A DNA stretch of 64,000 nt from Lytechinus pictus (GCF_037042905.1 NC_087249.1:41065401-41129400); one strand, 5' to 3'; positions 1-12,155 are shown, counted from the first letter of the stretch. Numbers and translations are program-made. Notes: generated by a model not told the origin, from the letters alone.

Positions 1-770
1 GTGCGCACAAAAATGTGCTGGTCTTTCCTTTTGGTAAATGTCAAAAATGTCATAGAGCAACTTTGACTACAACGCAAGCCGTAAAAAGGTACGTATTTTA
101 AAATATCGCCCCCCCCCCCCCATAGTCAAAATTACTTAAATTAGACTTCCTCTTGGAAATTTGTGCACAATTTTACTAAGAATAAATGTATTTTTACCAC
201 ATAGACATTAAGAGAGAAAATCAGGCCCAGAATAGCATGACGGACACAGCGAAAGTGAGTTTGGCGAATTATATATAGTAAGGATTATGGAAGATTAATT
301 CTCATGGGTTGTATAATAGATCGAACGTGGTAGAATTAACGAACATTGCGGTTACCTTAGAGTGTGAAATTGGTAGAACAATCGATACTCATCGATATGT
401 GGGGAAATTTAGGGAATATGAACGAACAGCCTTGATGGCATTTTCTTTATTTTTTTTTTAATGAACAGAATGCGACATGTAGTTAGAGAGAGTTTTTGTT
501 AGTGGTTATTTCCCCTACTCCGCCCTGCTAATCTCTCTCTTTCCCTATCTCTTAACCTATCTATCTATCAATCATTCTTTCTTTCTTACTTACTATATCT
601 GTTCACCTCACTATATCTCTTCCACCACAAACTCCCAGTTAATGTCTACTAAATATAATACAGGCTTACAATCATTTAATCAGGGATTTCCTTCTTTTCT
701 CATCCATCTTTTATTGATCCTTATCAATATAACATGAATTAATTTATTAATGTTGTTAACGTTGTGATTT
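1..770. other. no gene seen; low-complexity patches
   Basis: AT-rich sequence with no convincing exon. It contains a C-run near 109-120, a T-run near 451-461, and pyrimidine-rich simple sequence around 530-610. Confidence 0.6.
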
Positions 771-939
771 CAGTAGCAGTAACAGCAGCAGTAGTGGTAG
801 TAGTAGTATCATTATTATTATTAGTAGTAGCAGCATAAGTAGAAGTAGAAATAGAAGTAGTAGTAGTAGTAGTAGTAGGAATATTACTAGTAGTAGTGGT
901 AGTAGTATTAGTAGTAGTAGTAGTGGTAGTAGTAGTATA

Positions 940-1003
<64 letters not shown>

Positions 1004-1085
1004 TTAGGAGCAGTAGAAGCAGTAGTAGTAGTAGTAGTAATAGTAGTAGTAGTAGTAGTAGTAATAGTAGTAGTAGCAGCAGCAA
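771..1085. repeat. (AGT)n trinucleotide microsatellite
   Basis: About 315 bp of imperfect AGT/TAG triplets, with its purest block around 940-1003. Open frames here encode only Leu/Tyr on one strand or Val/Ser on the other. They are a by-product of a stop-free triplet and are not genes. Confidence 0.95.
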
Positions 1086-1091
1086 TAGTGT

Positions 1092-1252
1092 ACAGATATA
1101 CCAGGCTTTGTATAGCGGGAATTATTCATCCGAGGTTGGACTGGTATTACTATTTTTCCCGAGGGGCGAAGCCCCGAGGGAAAAATAGTAATTTGGCCAG
1201 TACAACCGAGGATAAATAATTCTCTCTATACTTTCGAAATAAAGGCCTGGTA
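1092..1252. mobile_element. short foldback (MITE-like) palindrome
   Basis: An imperfect palindrome about 160 bp long. The outer arms read ATATACCAGGC...TTT on the left and AAAGGCCTGGTATAT on the right. The inner arms (1146-1167 and 1171-1192) pair almost perfectly around a GAA loop, with only two mismatched positions. No coding capacity. The exact termini and a target duplication are not clear. Confidence 0.6.
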
Positions 1253-1506
1253 TATTTGCTTTATATCCTACATTTAATAACTGAATAAGGTAGAGCAATA
1301 GTTTATCTACTCTTGTAGACGTAGTTCATCTTTTCCTAATCTGTATTATAGATAACGCGCTGCGCAGGCTGATCTACTTTTCCCGAAACCATGCGCTCAG
1401 CGGAACGCGGATTTGTGCATGCGCCGTCCCTTCGCGGGACTTGCACGGTAGAGTCAACTCGCTGACCGGTGCACCCGAGAAATTGCATGATCTGTGTCAA
1501 TGACCT

Positions 1507-1552
1507 GTGACGTCAATGATGGAATAGTCGACTATTCCATCATTGACGTCAC
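1507..1552. promoter_or_regulatory. perfect 46-bp palindrome with two CRE-type sites
   Basis: The arms 1507-1529 and 1530-1552 are exact reverse complements meeting at GTCGAC. Each arm contains a full TGACGTCA (1508-1515 and 1544-1551), the CREB/ATF consensus. It may be the centre of a mobile element bounded by TATATCCTACAT near 1262-1275 and its inverse near 1668-1680. Regulatory activity is inference; the palindrome itself is directly visible. Confidence 0.6.
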
Positions 1553-1699
1553 GGAATAGCACATTTTCTTCGATGGGCGTTCTATTTTCGACATCATCGC
1601 AAAATAGTGAGAATATGTTTGGTCACATGACGCTATTTAAACCAATCAGCATACATAATTTAATTTATGTAGGATATAATAATTTATATAACATGGGAA

Positions 1700-2436
1700 G
1701 AAAATGAAGTAATGTTTGTATGTCCATTTATATTATTATTATTGTTATCGGAATTTTTATTTGTTTCCACGCACATACTCCCCCCCCCCCCCTCACTCTC
1801 TCTTCTCTTTCTTTCGCTCTCTCTCACTAACTAATTTATTGCTTTGTGGCAAAAGTCACCATCTGCCTTCGACCACACCTCAATTGATTGAAGCAAAAAT
1901 GTGGTCTTGGTTTATGAAATCCGCAGTGTAATGCTCATTTTCGGTTGTGTGTAAAGCTATTATAAAATCTATTTGGCGATAAGAACTTGTTAGTAATTTG
2001 ATAATCTAAACCTAATTCAAACCCGAATAAGCAGATTTGTCGGGATTGATTAACTTTAATAAAACTTAGTAGAACGCTGAAAAGAAGATGAGGGAAGATT
2101 GAAATAGAAAAAAGAACCACTGTTTCTATTGGTGAGCTTGTGAGAATGTCTCTCGTTTCAAGTCCTTCACCTCCTTTAATTTTACCAAGAATACGGAAAT
2201 GGTGGCAAAAGTACTATATCTAATTGAGGGTTGGGGTTAAATAGTTTGCTTGTAAAATGTTTGAGAGGGAGAAAATGTAACTAAATTGTAATCGATTAGA
2301 TAAATCGTTTTTACCGGGTCTCTGGAACGGCATTTTATATGTTTTTTTTTAATATTTTGTTTTGTTTCTTTCATAATGATAGATTTACTGATTTAAGTTT
2401 TAGACTACTACTGCTTTATATAACTTATAAGTCCTA
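1700..2436. other. no gene seen
   Basis: Contains a C-run followed by (CT)n around 1780-1825. The short open frames have no recognisable protein features or splice context. Confidence 0.6.
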
Positions 2437-2752
2437 CACTGTTAGAAAAACAGAAGATTTTACAGGAGAAAAATTGAAAAACAGATTGTACAGAAAGAAA
2501 AAACCCTAATCATTCTGTAAATTGTTATAACAGGAAAGATATTTGTACAATTATTCTACAATTTTACCGAACAGGTCTGTTTTTAAAAGGGGGAAAACAG
2601 TTTTATTACAATAAATTTGTAAGGTTACATACACCAAATACCAATTTTTTTTAAATTTTGAACAAATAAATGCATGTAAGATTACACAGTGCAATAAGAT
2701 TACAGGTGTTCTTGCTGCAGGAAGTTTTTTTAAGTAGAAATTTTATAACAGC
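2437..2752. mobile_element. MITE, CACTGTTA family, diverged copy
   Basis: Begins with TA then CACTGTTAGAAAAA and ends with a degraded inverse (TATAACAG). The internal sequence aligns along its length with the cleaner copy at 33015-33296, sharing blocks such as ACCGAACAGGTCTGTTT and ACACCAAATACCAATTTT. No coding capacity. TA target use suggests a Tc1/mariner-type non-autonomous element (inference). Confidence 0.75.
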
Positions 2753-3747
2753 GGAGCAGGATGTTAAACGGGCAGTGTCAAGATATTTCGATGGGAGTAG
2801 GGGCACGACGACGTCATTTTTCTCTCAAGTAGATATTTTTCTTCTTTTTTTTATTTACCCCCCCCCCCCTGCACCCCCGTCCCTTTGGCACCACCCTTGG
2901 CATGTTTTTTTTCATCGTCCCTGATGTTTTTTTTTTTTCTCATCTTTTTTAGGTTGGGGTGCCCCCTCATAAATTTGTCCCGACGGGTGGAGGAGGGGGG
3001 GGGCAAGATTCCACATTCATCTCATCCTTTTTGAAGAAACGGGTATAAGAATGTTCAGGGATTAAACAAATGTATTGTTTGATTTAGTATCAACAACATA
3101 ATTATACCATAATAATCACCTTAAAACATTTATAAATCGATTTATTCCGAAAAGGTCGCATATCACCATGGCCCAGTCTCGATCCTGTAAGGGGCGATTG
3201 TATGAAATAGTCAGTCCTGGAAGTAATTAACTTTGTTGTACGATCAACCACTTTTTTCTCGAATATCTACCTTATATCAGGAACTGCCATGATAATATGA
3301 AAGCATTACGACTTGTCATATGAACTATACAAAAAATAGATACAAATCATCTAAGGAGTGAGGGTCCATACATGGTCGGACGTAAATTTGCCCTCTACTT
3401 CGCCCAATTGCGTGGGCTTTGCCTTCAATGTGGGAGGTAATATAAGGAATTACACGAAGACGGCACATCCAAGGATTTGTGTTTTAAATATTTACGAAAT
3501 CAGATCCGATTCTTTCGATGGGAGATAGGAAGAGAGTAATATCGGACGACCTGCTTTTCTCGAGTTCGTGTTTATCAAGATAAAGTGTTGAAAGGCATTG
3601 TCGTCGCAACCACTACGAATACCCTTTCAGGAACGTACAGAATCTATTGTCAAAAGCCCTTCATGACAAAGCAGTCTTTGTCGAAATTCTGCGATTGAAA
3701 ACAGCAGTGTCGTCCGTGACTCGGGACAAACGACATGTTAGGTGGGT
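2753..3747. other. no gene seen
   Basis: Low-complexity patches include a C-run near 2860-2870 and a G-run near 2994-3003. An open frame at 3647-3829 runs into the inverted repeat that starts at 3748 and has no family resemblance I recognise. Confidence 0.55.
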
Positions 3748-3855
3748 TTTTTCGCATTTACTACGGGGACATTCTCTACAACGCACCGATTACTTTGAAA
3801 ATGCAATTAAAATCACGATGAAGAGCTAAGAGGCTTTTCTCGAAAGTTGGTGGAC
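3748..3855 (+). repeat. left arm of long-range inverted repeat
   Basis: About 108 bp, running from TTTTTCGCATTTACTACGGGG to CGAAAGTTGGTGG. It is matched in inverse orientation by 8276-8382 with scattered mismatches. The two arms bracket the CGCGTAGCCAGG-ended element and its nested LINE. Confidence 0.8.
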
Positions 3856-4649
3856 CAGGACAGCAGATCATCAGAAGATTTGCACCGGACGAACAATAAT
3901 GCAAATATGTCGTTGTCCAGGGTCAAGACATTCTGATGCTGTCCCGGTCCACCAGGCGCGTAGCCAGGGGGGGGCGGTGGGGGCGGTCGCCCCCACCAAA
4001 ACGTCCCCAAAAAGAAAAAAAAAAGAAGAGAAAAAGAGAGGAGAAAAGGAAAAGCGAAGGGAAGAAAGGGAAAAGGGTAGCTTTGTGGGTTTTTTCTTTT
4101 TATTTTATTTTTTTCTCAAAAGAGAAACTCCTTCACTCTTGCTCTAGATTTCTATTTTTGCTTCCGCGCTGCGCGCGGTTAAATGACAATATTGCAGTTC
4201 TCCATTGTTTCCCTCACCCTTTCTCTAACCTTGTTTTTCCACCTCAGCTATATGTGTTTCTTGCCAGTTAAAGTTCAAATGTATACATTAGGGCATGGAA
4301 TTAGAGTAAGGTTAGGCCGAAATATGAAGTTACCTTTTTTTTTATTTATCGCGCAACTTCTGGTCGGGTCGGCTCCGGGCAGGTAAAATCTTTATATCAA
4401 TTTCTGCCGTCACCTCCATATAGGCAAATTCTTCCGCTTTTCATCTCATCACTAAACAACCATAATTTTGGGGCAAACAGGTTCCTAATTTAAAAAGAGG
4501 AAGGTATAAATTTTTACTTTTTTATTTCCCCCTTATTGTTGCATATTGTTTAATTTTTCCAAGTTTAATTGTTCGTCTTGTCAACGCAAGCTTATTATAT
4601 GATTTAATTTGTTATATGTATAATATCAGAAGGCATCAAGAAAATTATC

Positions 4650-5888
4650 ATGATTTGTGCTATGGATAATATTGATGGTTTGGATAATAGAATGATCCGT
4701 GCCGATAATAAGTATTACACCCCAAACGATTTTTCGAACTTAATTAATAATTACAATACTAAAGATACTTTAACAATGCTTCATTTTAACTGTCGAAGCT
4801 TGAGACGTAATTTTAGCAGGTTCTCAGAATGTATTAATTGCTTTAAGAATTATATTACAGTATTTGGTATATCTGAAACATGACTTAGAGATAATGAGGA
4901 ACAATATTATAATATACCAGACTTTTCTTTTATTACTAGTAACCGTGATAACAAGCGTGGAGGTGGAGTTGGAATATATGTAAATAGAAATCTTAAATTT
5001 AAAAGGAGACCGGATTTAGACATTTTCCAAAATTGTATAGAGAGTTTATTTATTGAAATCCACATAAGATCAATATGTTTCATAGTTTCAGTCATCTATA
5101 GTCCTCCTAGCCAATCATTAAAAGATTTTTTAGAAACAGCTCAAATACCTTTAAGCAAAATCTCAAGTGAGAAAAAACAATGTATTATCATGGGGGATTT
5201 TAATGTTAATTTGATGGACCTAGATTTAATGTCATGTAATCATGATTTTGTTAATATTTTTTCTACCTTTTCATATTTTCCATTAATTAATAAACCCACA
5301 AGGATAACAAGTAATTCGGCAACAATATTAGATAATATATTTTATAACCAACCTGAAAGTGTCGTAGAAGCTGGTATCATTACAACAGATGTCAGTGATC
5401 ACCTAACCCCTTTCGTCATAATTGAAGGTCCTTTAATCTCTAATAATTCAAAGACCCATTACCCTATAAGAGACTTCTGTGAAAAAAATATGATTACATT
5501 TTGTAGAAAATTACAGTGTGTTGATTGGACATGTTTAAACAATACAGAAAACGTTGATGAAGTTTATGATATATTTTTAGACATTTACAAAAAACTATAT
5601 AATGAAAGTTTTTCAATAACAAATGTTAAAATAAAAAAGACATCTACAGAAAGGTCATGGTTTAATACGGATATCAAGAAAATGTGCAAACGAAAATACT
5701 TTTTATATAAGAAATTTTTAAAGAACCCAACTTCCTATAGAGAGAATGTATATAAAAGTTACAGAAACATGGTCCATAGCTTCATTCGTAAAAAGAAGCG
5801 TGAATTCTATCATCATAAATTTGAAAATGTAAAACACAATTCTAGAGCGACATGGAAAATAATAAATAACATTTTAACAAAAAAATAA
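4650..5888 (+). pseudogene. LINE endonuclease domain remnant
   Basis: One reading frame runs from 4650 to 5888 with a single TGA at 4881-4883. It encodes APE-type endonuclease landmarks in order: an N-terminal LHFNCRSL, ISET (catalytic Glu), RGGGVGIYV, YSPP, GDFNVNL (Asp/Asn) at 5190-5210, and a catalytic SDH near 5395. The TGA falls exactly where the family has Trp after ISET, so a TGG to TGA change is the simplest explanation. The frame ends at TAA 5886-5888, after a run of A where one base has been gained or lost. It cannot make a full protein. Confidence 0.9.
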
Positions 5889-5889
5889 G

Positions 5890-6480
5890 AATAGAGATGT
5901 TGATTATAGTATTGAAAATAATGGAGAAGTGACCGATAATCAGCAAGAAATTGTAAGTGTATTTAATGATTTTTTTAGTAGTATTGGTTCTAAAATACAT
6001 GAGAGTACTAGAAATCTATCTCAAGAAAATAACTTTAAAAGGTTTATGAAACACAGTATTTGTCATTCTATGTACTTTACGCCAGTAACAGAAAGAAATA
6101 TATATGATGTCATTTTGAAATTGGATGCGAATAAAAGCGCGGGTTACGATGATATTAGTCCTAAGGTAGTTAAATATTCAATTCATGCAATAGTTTCCCC
6201 TTTATGTAAAATCATTAATATGTCTCTTGAAAATGGTGTGTTTCCGAACTCTTTAAAACTTGCTAAAGTAACTCCTATCTTTAAGAATGGTAATAAAACA
6301 CTAGTAACTAACTACCGACCCATATCAATTTTATCAGTTTTCAGCAAGGTTTTTGAAAAAATAGTATATGACAAATTGATAGCATTTATTTCAAAACACA
6401 ACATATTATATAACAAGCAATTCGGTTTCAGAAAGGGATACAACACTGTTCATGCATTAATTGATTTAACTGAAAAAAAC
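5890..6480 (+). pseudogene. LINE reverse transcriptase, N-terminal part only
   Basis: Continues the LINE in a frame shifted by one base from the endonuclease. Visible RT blocks are NKSAGYDDIS (6130 region), KVTPIFKNGNK with NYRPISILSVFSKVFEKI (6270-6360), and QFGFRKGYNTVHAL (6418-6460), i.e. the fingers and early palm. Motifs A, B and C, including the catalytic YxDD, are absent because the sequence jumps at about 6478-6481 straight to the C-terminal domain. The junction also shifts frame and gives a stop at 6493-6495. Confidence 0.9.
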
Positions 6481-7021
6481 CATTGGTGTACTTAATAGAA
6501 TCAAAGGTGACTTACCATTGCATATTCGTGTTCAATTATACAATACGATGATACTCACGCATCTCAGCTATTGCAATATCGTATGGGGGGACTGTGCAAA
6601 TTATTTAAAGCTACAATTATTTCGCTTACAAAAACGGGCAATAAGAATAATAACAAATTCCCCATATTTAGCTCACTCTCATCAATTATTCCGTAAATTA
6701 AAGATTCTAAAAATTTATGATATACATACCCTTCACACTGCAATTTTTATCTTTTCATACTACAAGAATCAGTTGCCTGACACATTTAACAGTTATTTTA
6801 AAACAAATCGCAGTGTAAACAAATATAATACGAGAAATTCTGATAATTTATACATTCCTTTTTACCGCTTTTCTTTCTCAAGAACAGTCATAAGTTATAG
6901 TGGACCACTCATATGGAACAGTTTGCCCCCTGAAATAAAAGAAAGTCCTTCGCTAAATTCATTTAAAGTAAGATGTAAGTCTTACCTTCTAAATATGTAT
7001 ACTTCACCATGTTCTCAGTGA
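6481..7021 (+). pseudogene. LINE post-RT C-terminal domain remnant
   Basis: The frame reading KTIGVLNRIKGDLP, then LTHLSYCNIVWG, LQLFRLQKRAIRIIT, YNTRNSDN and WNSLPPEIKES is the conserved C-terminal region that follows RT in this LINE group. It stops at 7019-7021, just before the 3' UTR. An upstream core of roughly 200-250 residues (family-based estimate) is missing. Confidence 0.9.
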
Positions 7022-8275
7022 ATAAGCTTGCTTGCTTTTATGTGTATGTTTTTTAAACATATTTTTTTGTAATGTAGTTGTTATTTTTTTTCTTCAAATT
7101 TTTCATTAGTTTGTTGATTTCGTTTATTTTGAAATGTGTGTTTCTTGCAATCTAATCAATTGATTGCAGGATGGTCTTTTTTCGGTAATGAATGTTAATC
7201 AGGGAGTAGCCTAGATAGGTCTATTTGGCTTTTGCTATTCCCCCACATCGCATTCATTACCCTATGTATTTTGTTATTTTTGTTAATTTGTCATTTTACA
7301 ATATTCATTACTCCTTTACTCCTTTACTATGGAATCATTTTGATTGATCTCGATATATTGTATCTTGTATGTTTTTTACAGATGTGAAATAAATGAATTT
7401 GAAAAAAAAAAAAAAATTCGTGTCGTATTAAATAAAAAAGTACAATTTTGTATAAATCCAATTCTATTAAACTTCATGTCATTTCCTTGCACATTCATCT
7501 CCTGTTTTGCGCCCTCAGATTGAAATTTTGAATGACAATTAAGTTTCTTTATCATTCAAAATGAAGCGCTTCAGGATAAGTCAAAGAAATTAGGCATCCT
7601 TTTTTATATAATTTCAATAAATCACAGAAGTTTCAACTTTTTGCGCACTATTTTCCTTGTAATGAAGTTCAATAATCTTAGATAATCAATTGAATTAGAG
7701 CCAATGTGGTATTAGAGATATCTGCATTTTATGAAACGTCCGCCCTTTAAAATTTCAGAGTTTCATTGCTCTGCGCGGGGAGGAATATCTTCCTCCCGGC
7801 ATTTACACTTCTCCTCTGTTTTGCGAATTAAAGATATGCACTGTCGCTAATTGTTTGTAATCAAATCTGATCTTTCCAAGGGAAGTATTCAATATATCTT
7901 AGAGAATACCCTTTTCTTTGAAAAAAATGATAAAACGCTTTAGCTTCCGCGCTTCGCGCGGGGTTATTATTACTTTAATTTCCTCCATTGTATTCCTTTT
8001 TTGTGCGTTCACAATCACTTTCGAAAACAAGGTTCAAAATCACAATATAGTCAACTGAATTGGAGCTGATATAGGTACTAGAGACAAGAGAGACGGCTCC
8101 TATTTTCATTTTAATTTATGAGACACCAAAAGCTTCGCGCTTCGCAAGGGAGGGGGAAACTCCCCCTCCCTGCACCCACCCCCTAGGGAGCGCGCTTCGC
8201 GCGCTCTGTAAGTGTTGGCACGCTTCGCGTGCATTTACCGCCCCCTCCAAAATGAAATCCTGGCTACGCGGTTGC

Positions 8276-8382
8276 GGTCCACCAACAACTTTCGACAAAA
8301 GCGTCTCAGCTCTCCATTGGGATTGATTTGCATTTTCAAAGGAATTGTTGCGGTGTAGAGAGTTTCCCCGTAGTAAATGCGA
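8276..8382 (-). repeat. right arm of long-range inverted repeat
   Basis: Inverse, diverged copy of 3748-3855. Shared blocks on the minus strand include TTTCGCATTTACTACGGGG and CCTTTGAAAATGCAA. Similarity stops abruptly on the outer side. Confidence 0.8.
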
Positions 8383-10069
8383 AAAGTTCGGATATCACGA
8401 CCTCTGACCAGACGAGCACTACTCCTACCAGCCTACTAGGCTTCCTCTGACCCTTCTCCCGACCTGAATTCGAACAAAACAGCCTATACATCTATATTAG
8501 GATATTAGCCTGGCCCTGGGAAGCGGGGGTGCTGTTCATCCCAAGATTTTCCTGGCGGGTGCTGCGTGTATTATTTTCCAGGGGGCAGCACCCCCTGGAA
8601 TTCCGGTAGGTGTGACAAAATGGAGAAATGTAACCAAAATGACCTACAGCTTTATAAAAACCTTTTTCTTTCTTTCTTTATTTTTTTTTTGGGGGGTCAA
8701 ATATCTCGGGACCAAAATGACCTTCATATTATAGTGAAACCCTTTTTTTTTGGCTTGTTAAAGTTACATCAGCACCTCCTGTAAAAGAAAATTGTTCACA
8801 GGGCCCTGGTTATATGGTCGATATAAAGGGAAACCACACATTGCCGGTTGCGGTTTACCCCGAAGTTGGATGTATTCAGAAGCCTTATTGCAGAGTTTGG
8901 TCAAATCTGAATTAAGTGGGATACAACATAGCGCGTATTGATGCTTTGTTAGGCAAGCACGATTCAAACCGCCCGCCCTTTCACGCGGCACCAAAATCGT
9001 AATTTCAATGATGATTCCAGTGAAAAATAATTCTAATGACGAATTTTAGCACGTGTGAAACCAAACTAGAACCCCGAACGCTAATCACAAATTCAAGTTC
9101 TACTCTGGAGGTGAATTCCAGTTAAGTTTCACTCAAATTACGGTACGAGTTTTACGTCTGAAAGGGTTGACCTCCAAAACATCTTTAGATGGGCGGAGCT
9201 TACGTGACATTTCAAGCACTTCCGTAGATAATACAATTGTCAGGCACTCATCTTAGTTTCTTTTTTGCGAGACAGCGCTTTGATTGGGTTTGATTGACAA
9301 GTCACCAAGGACACAATACCGTCTTTGCTCAGGAATTCGAATTTAAATCACAGTTTTCAAGTTAACGTGTGAGTGGTGCAATGATTCTAAAGACGAATTG
9401 CAATCATCACCACAATGATGATTCAAAATTCTCGTGTGAAAAGGCCCAAAATGATTTCGAATCGACGGGCCTAAACAATTGGTAATTTCAATGGACATTC
9501 ATTCTATGCAAAGATATTTATGCGACTTCTCTATTACAGTAGTGACAAGGAATAATGCATACCAACCGGTTTGTAAGATTGCGAAGATGAATATCCGGTT
9601 CATGTACAAGCTGTTTGGGTTGAAACACAACATGGAAGGTCACGAATTTCATTCCTTTTCACTTAGATATTGATGAATTATAAGAATTTTAAGTTTACCT
9701 CCTGATTAGAAATGACTGGTTCCAATTTGAGACGTTGTCACAATCAGAAAATCGGTAAGTATCTGTTTTATATCATAGTTTTTCATAGAGCTATTTTCAC
9801 TCTCCGTGCTAGTAAAACAGGAGCTTTCTTTTTACACGACGAGTTCTGCGACGATGAGATTACCGATCAAACCACCTGCGCATGCGTCCTCAAGTTCTTT
9901 CGACTGTGTTATTGGGATGAATCCTGAAAAGCACAACATAAATATAGAGTTCGGTCACGTCAGACCCGTCGGAAGGAATAAAATCAACACGAATTATTGT
10001 CATAGGCCTATATATTCATCTGAAAACGGAACATTTTATTAAGGAAATTTTGTAATTGTGACCAGAAAT
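8383..10069. other. no gene seen; unclassified repeats
   Basis: Contains pieces that look repetitive (GGTGCTGC motifs around 8530-8600; paired ACCAAAATGACCT stretches around 8636 and 8709). Open frames at 8566, 9479, 9712 and 9806 lack protein-like features and splice context, and I do not call them. Confidence 0.5.
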
Positions 10070-10745
10070 ATATCTCCCAGACATATTTCGTTAAAAAATG
10101 ATAATGCTGGCACGAAGTCGACCTGAGACTTATGGATACATTGAGGCATGAAAATTAAATTTTAAGGACTATTTGAAGGAACATGATACGTAACTCCTAA
10201 GTGAATAATGTAAGCGTGAAGTGCAAGAGGACATATTCTCATACATTGACCTGAAAACAGGATATTTATTATGCACAATTTGTAATCGTGAAAGTAATTC
10301 GTATCTCTGGAACATGTATCATTGAATAAATAATGCGACCGCGAAGCGCGTTCTGAATTTTGTAATATATGTAATATATCCCCGGAACATGTCTTTTTAA
10401 AGAAATAATTCAAGCTTGAAGAGCGAGCTGAAATTTGTGAAATGTTGACCTGATGTAAAAAAAATCATTTATTATTCACATTTTGTAATCGAAAACATTA
10501 TTATCTTCGAGACATTTAAAGAAATAATGCGAGCGCTAATCGCAAATTGATGTATTTGATATATTGATCAGAAAAAGGACACTTTAAGTATGTTTTCAGA
10601 AATTAATGAACAGGATATGGGTCGAGCGTGAGCTCTTTTTTTTTACCGAATATTTCAAACACATTTTGTAATTCTGAACATGATACATAATGCCGGGACA
10701 TATCTGATTAAACAAAATATTGCAAGCGTCAGGTTTGGTGTATGG
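10070..10745. repeat. degenerate tandem repeat, about 75-125 bp spacing
   Basis: A loose array in which GCGAGCG/GCGTGAAG-type cores recur near 10112, 10212, 10338, 10412, 10528, 10618 and 10724. Each lies close to a TTTGTAAT..TCTGGAACATGT-like segment. Related in inverse orientation to the block at 27240-27740. Confidence 0.6.
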
Positions 10746-12096
10746 ACTTGAAAACAATAAAGCACTTTTATTGCAAGGGGCATGTGGCTATTTGGACTTC
10801 CTTATAATGAATGTTAGCTATATTTATGCCAGCAAGCTGAGTAACTGAGTAAGAACATTTATGACTTTCAACTTTAAGTCTTGGTGCTTTAAGCCTAAAA
10901 GACGGAATACAATATGGTTGGCTGTTTTCATGCGAGAGAGGATAGCGACCGGGAAAAAACTTTCCCACATTAAACTTTGGAACTTCGCATTTTCTTTCTA
11001 TCATTGGGCATTGTCGTGAAAAGCATGTGCCATAGCTTAAAAAAAAGGATATTCCCGTTACCTGTATGCGAGTGAGTGAAGCGACCAAGCAAGAAAATTT
11101 GTAAATTGCAATAGTAAATCTTATTATTATGGCTTACTATTAAACGCTCATTGCCGTGTGTTCGTACTAACATCATCATCATCATCATCACCATTATTGT
11201 CACCCTCGTCACTATTAACATCATCAGTACCTCCACAACCACCATCAGCAGAGAGAGGCATGCATCTCTCATCCATCTATGTTTATAGGGAGAAAGTCTT
11301 GCGAATGTTCTGAGAGGTGAAAGTCTTCTTAATCACCTTCATACAGCCCCAGTTGCTATGAGCAATTAGTCAGATGATTTAAGAAAATTGAGGCAATAAT
11401 TTCTCACCAGTCGGTGTCCTACATCCATGATCATATCAATTTGCACTTTGACTAAATTCTTGCATGTGAGGACATTGACCCAAGAAAGAAACATATTTTC
11501 CTTTTTTACAGAAGACTACTGGAGAAAGATACTTGAAAAATATAATTCAATGTTATTACATTACCCAACACAGTGGATATTATGTTTCCCAACATTTTGA
11601 ATGTGTACCATTCATGATAATTACAAAATTGCATTAGGCCTAGTCAATGATTTATTTCCTTGTATGAATAATTAATTTCAATTTGTCTGTTTATCTCACT
11701 GTTATTTTTCAACCCATCCTTGGGACAGTTTTTAGTATTATTTTCATATTGCTCTTTTGGTGGTCATGCACCTTTGATATTTTTCAATTCCTTGAAGTAT
11801 TTAGAGCATGGATTATACTGAGACTTCAGACGCTTAATATTTTAAGTTCCACACTTGTCTATTAGTTTTCATCGTGTTCTTTGTTTTTTTCCTTTGTATT
11901 CTTGGTTTCTTCATTTTTGTTTCGATCAGCGGATTACTCTTTTTTTTTCTTTTACAAAAGTACAACCCACATTGACCACAAACGTGATACTGCTTTGGAG
12001 AAAAAAATAATTCCTGTATAATTTCCTTATTTATTTGTTAAGAATAACAACTTGCTGGGATTTCCCCCTGGAGTTCGCGTTTGAATACATTAAATT
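10746..12096. other. no gene seen; one MITE fragment
   Basis: Holds a short (ATC)n tract near 11170-11195. A fragment at about 11555-11605 (ATTACCCAACACAGTGGA...) matches the right end of the foldback element at 29297-29528. Nothing else could be supported. Confidence 0.55.
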
Positions 12097-12147
12097 ATCG
12101 CCTGCACAATGGAAAAAACGGTCATATGCGCCGCTTTTCCGACGGCG

Positions 12148-12155
12148 CGGCGGCG
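12148..12155. repeat. target-site duplication (left) of hAT-like element A
   Basis: CGGCGGCG here matches CGGCGGTG at 14163-14170 in seven of eight positions. The length fits hAT-type insertion. Confidence 0.6.

Larger units (their letters stand above)
4650..7416 (+). mobile_element. degenerate non-LTR retrotransposon (LINE), internally deleted
   Basis: Carries remnants of an APE-type endonuclease (4650-5600), part of a reverse transcriptase (6090-6478) and the post-RT C-terminal domain (6481-7021). A 3' UTR follows with AATAAA at 7388-7393 and a 15-A tail at 7402-7416. The style is jockey/CR1/Daphne-like (inference from motif wording; no phylogeny done). The 5' end is undetermined, somewhere between about 4560 and 4650. 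Three lesions silence it: a nonsense codon, a frameshift in an A-run, and a deletion of the RT core. No clear target-site duplication was found. Confidence 0.9.
3957..8270. mobile_element. DNA-transposon-like element with CGCGTAGCCAGG ends, LINE nested inside
   Basis: CGCGTAGCCAGG at 3957-3968 is mirrored by CCTGGCTACGCG at 8259-8270. The GC-rich flanks just inside both ends (G-runs on the left; GCGCTTCGCGCG-type stretches around 7940 and 8190) resemble each other. Between the ends sits the LINE at 4650-7416. No transposase is visible, so this is a non-autonomous or gutted element, or two unrelated ends in inverse orientation. An imperfect hairpin (GGTGGACC..GGACAGC / GCTGTCCCGGTCCACC) lies just outside the left end at 3848-3955. 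Confidence 0.5.

Noticed and set aside
756..1219. Open frames of nearly pure Leu/Tyr or Val/Ser
   Set aside because: They lie in the (AGT)n microsatellite and exist only because the triplet lacks stops.
3936..4271. 111-codon Lys/Glu-rich frame
   Set aside because: Lies in G-rich and A-rich low-complexity sequence at the end of a transposon; no conserved features.
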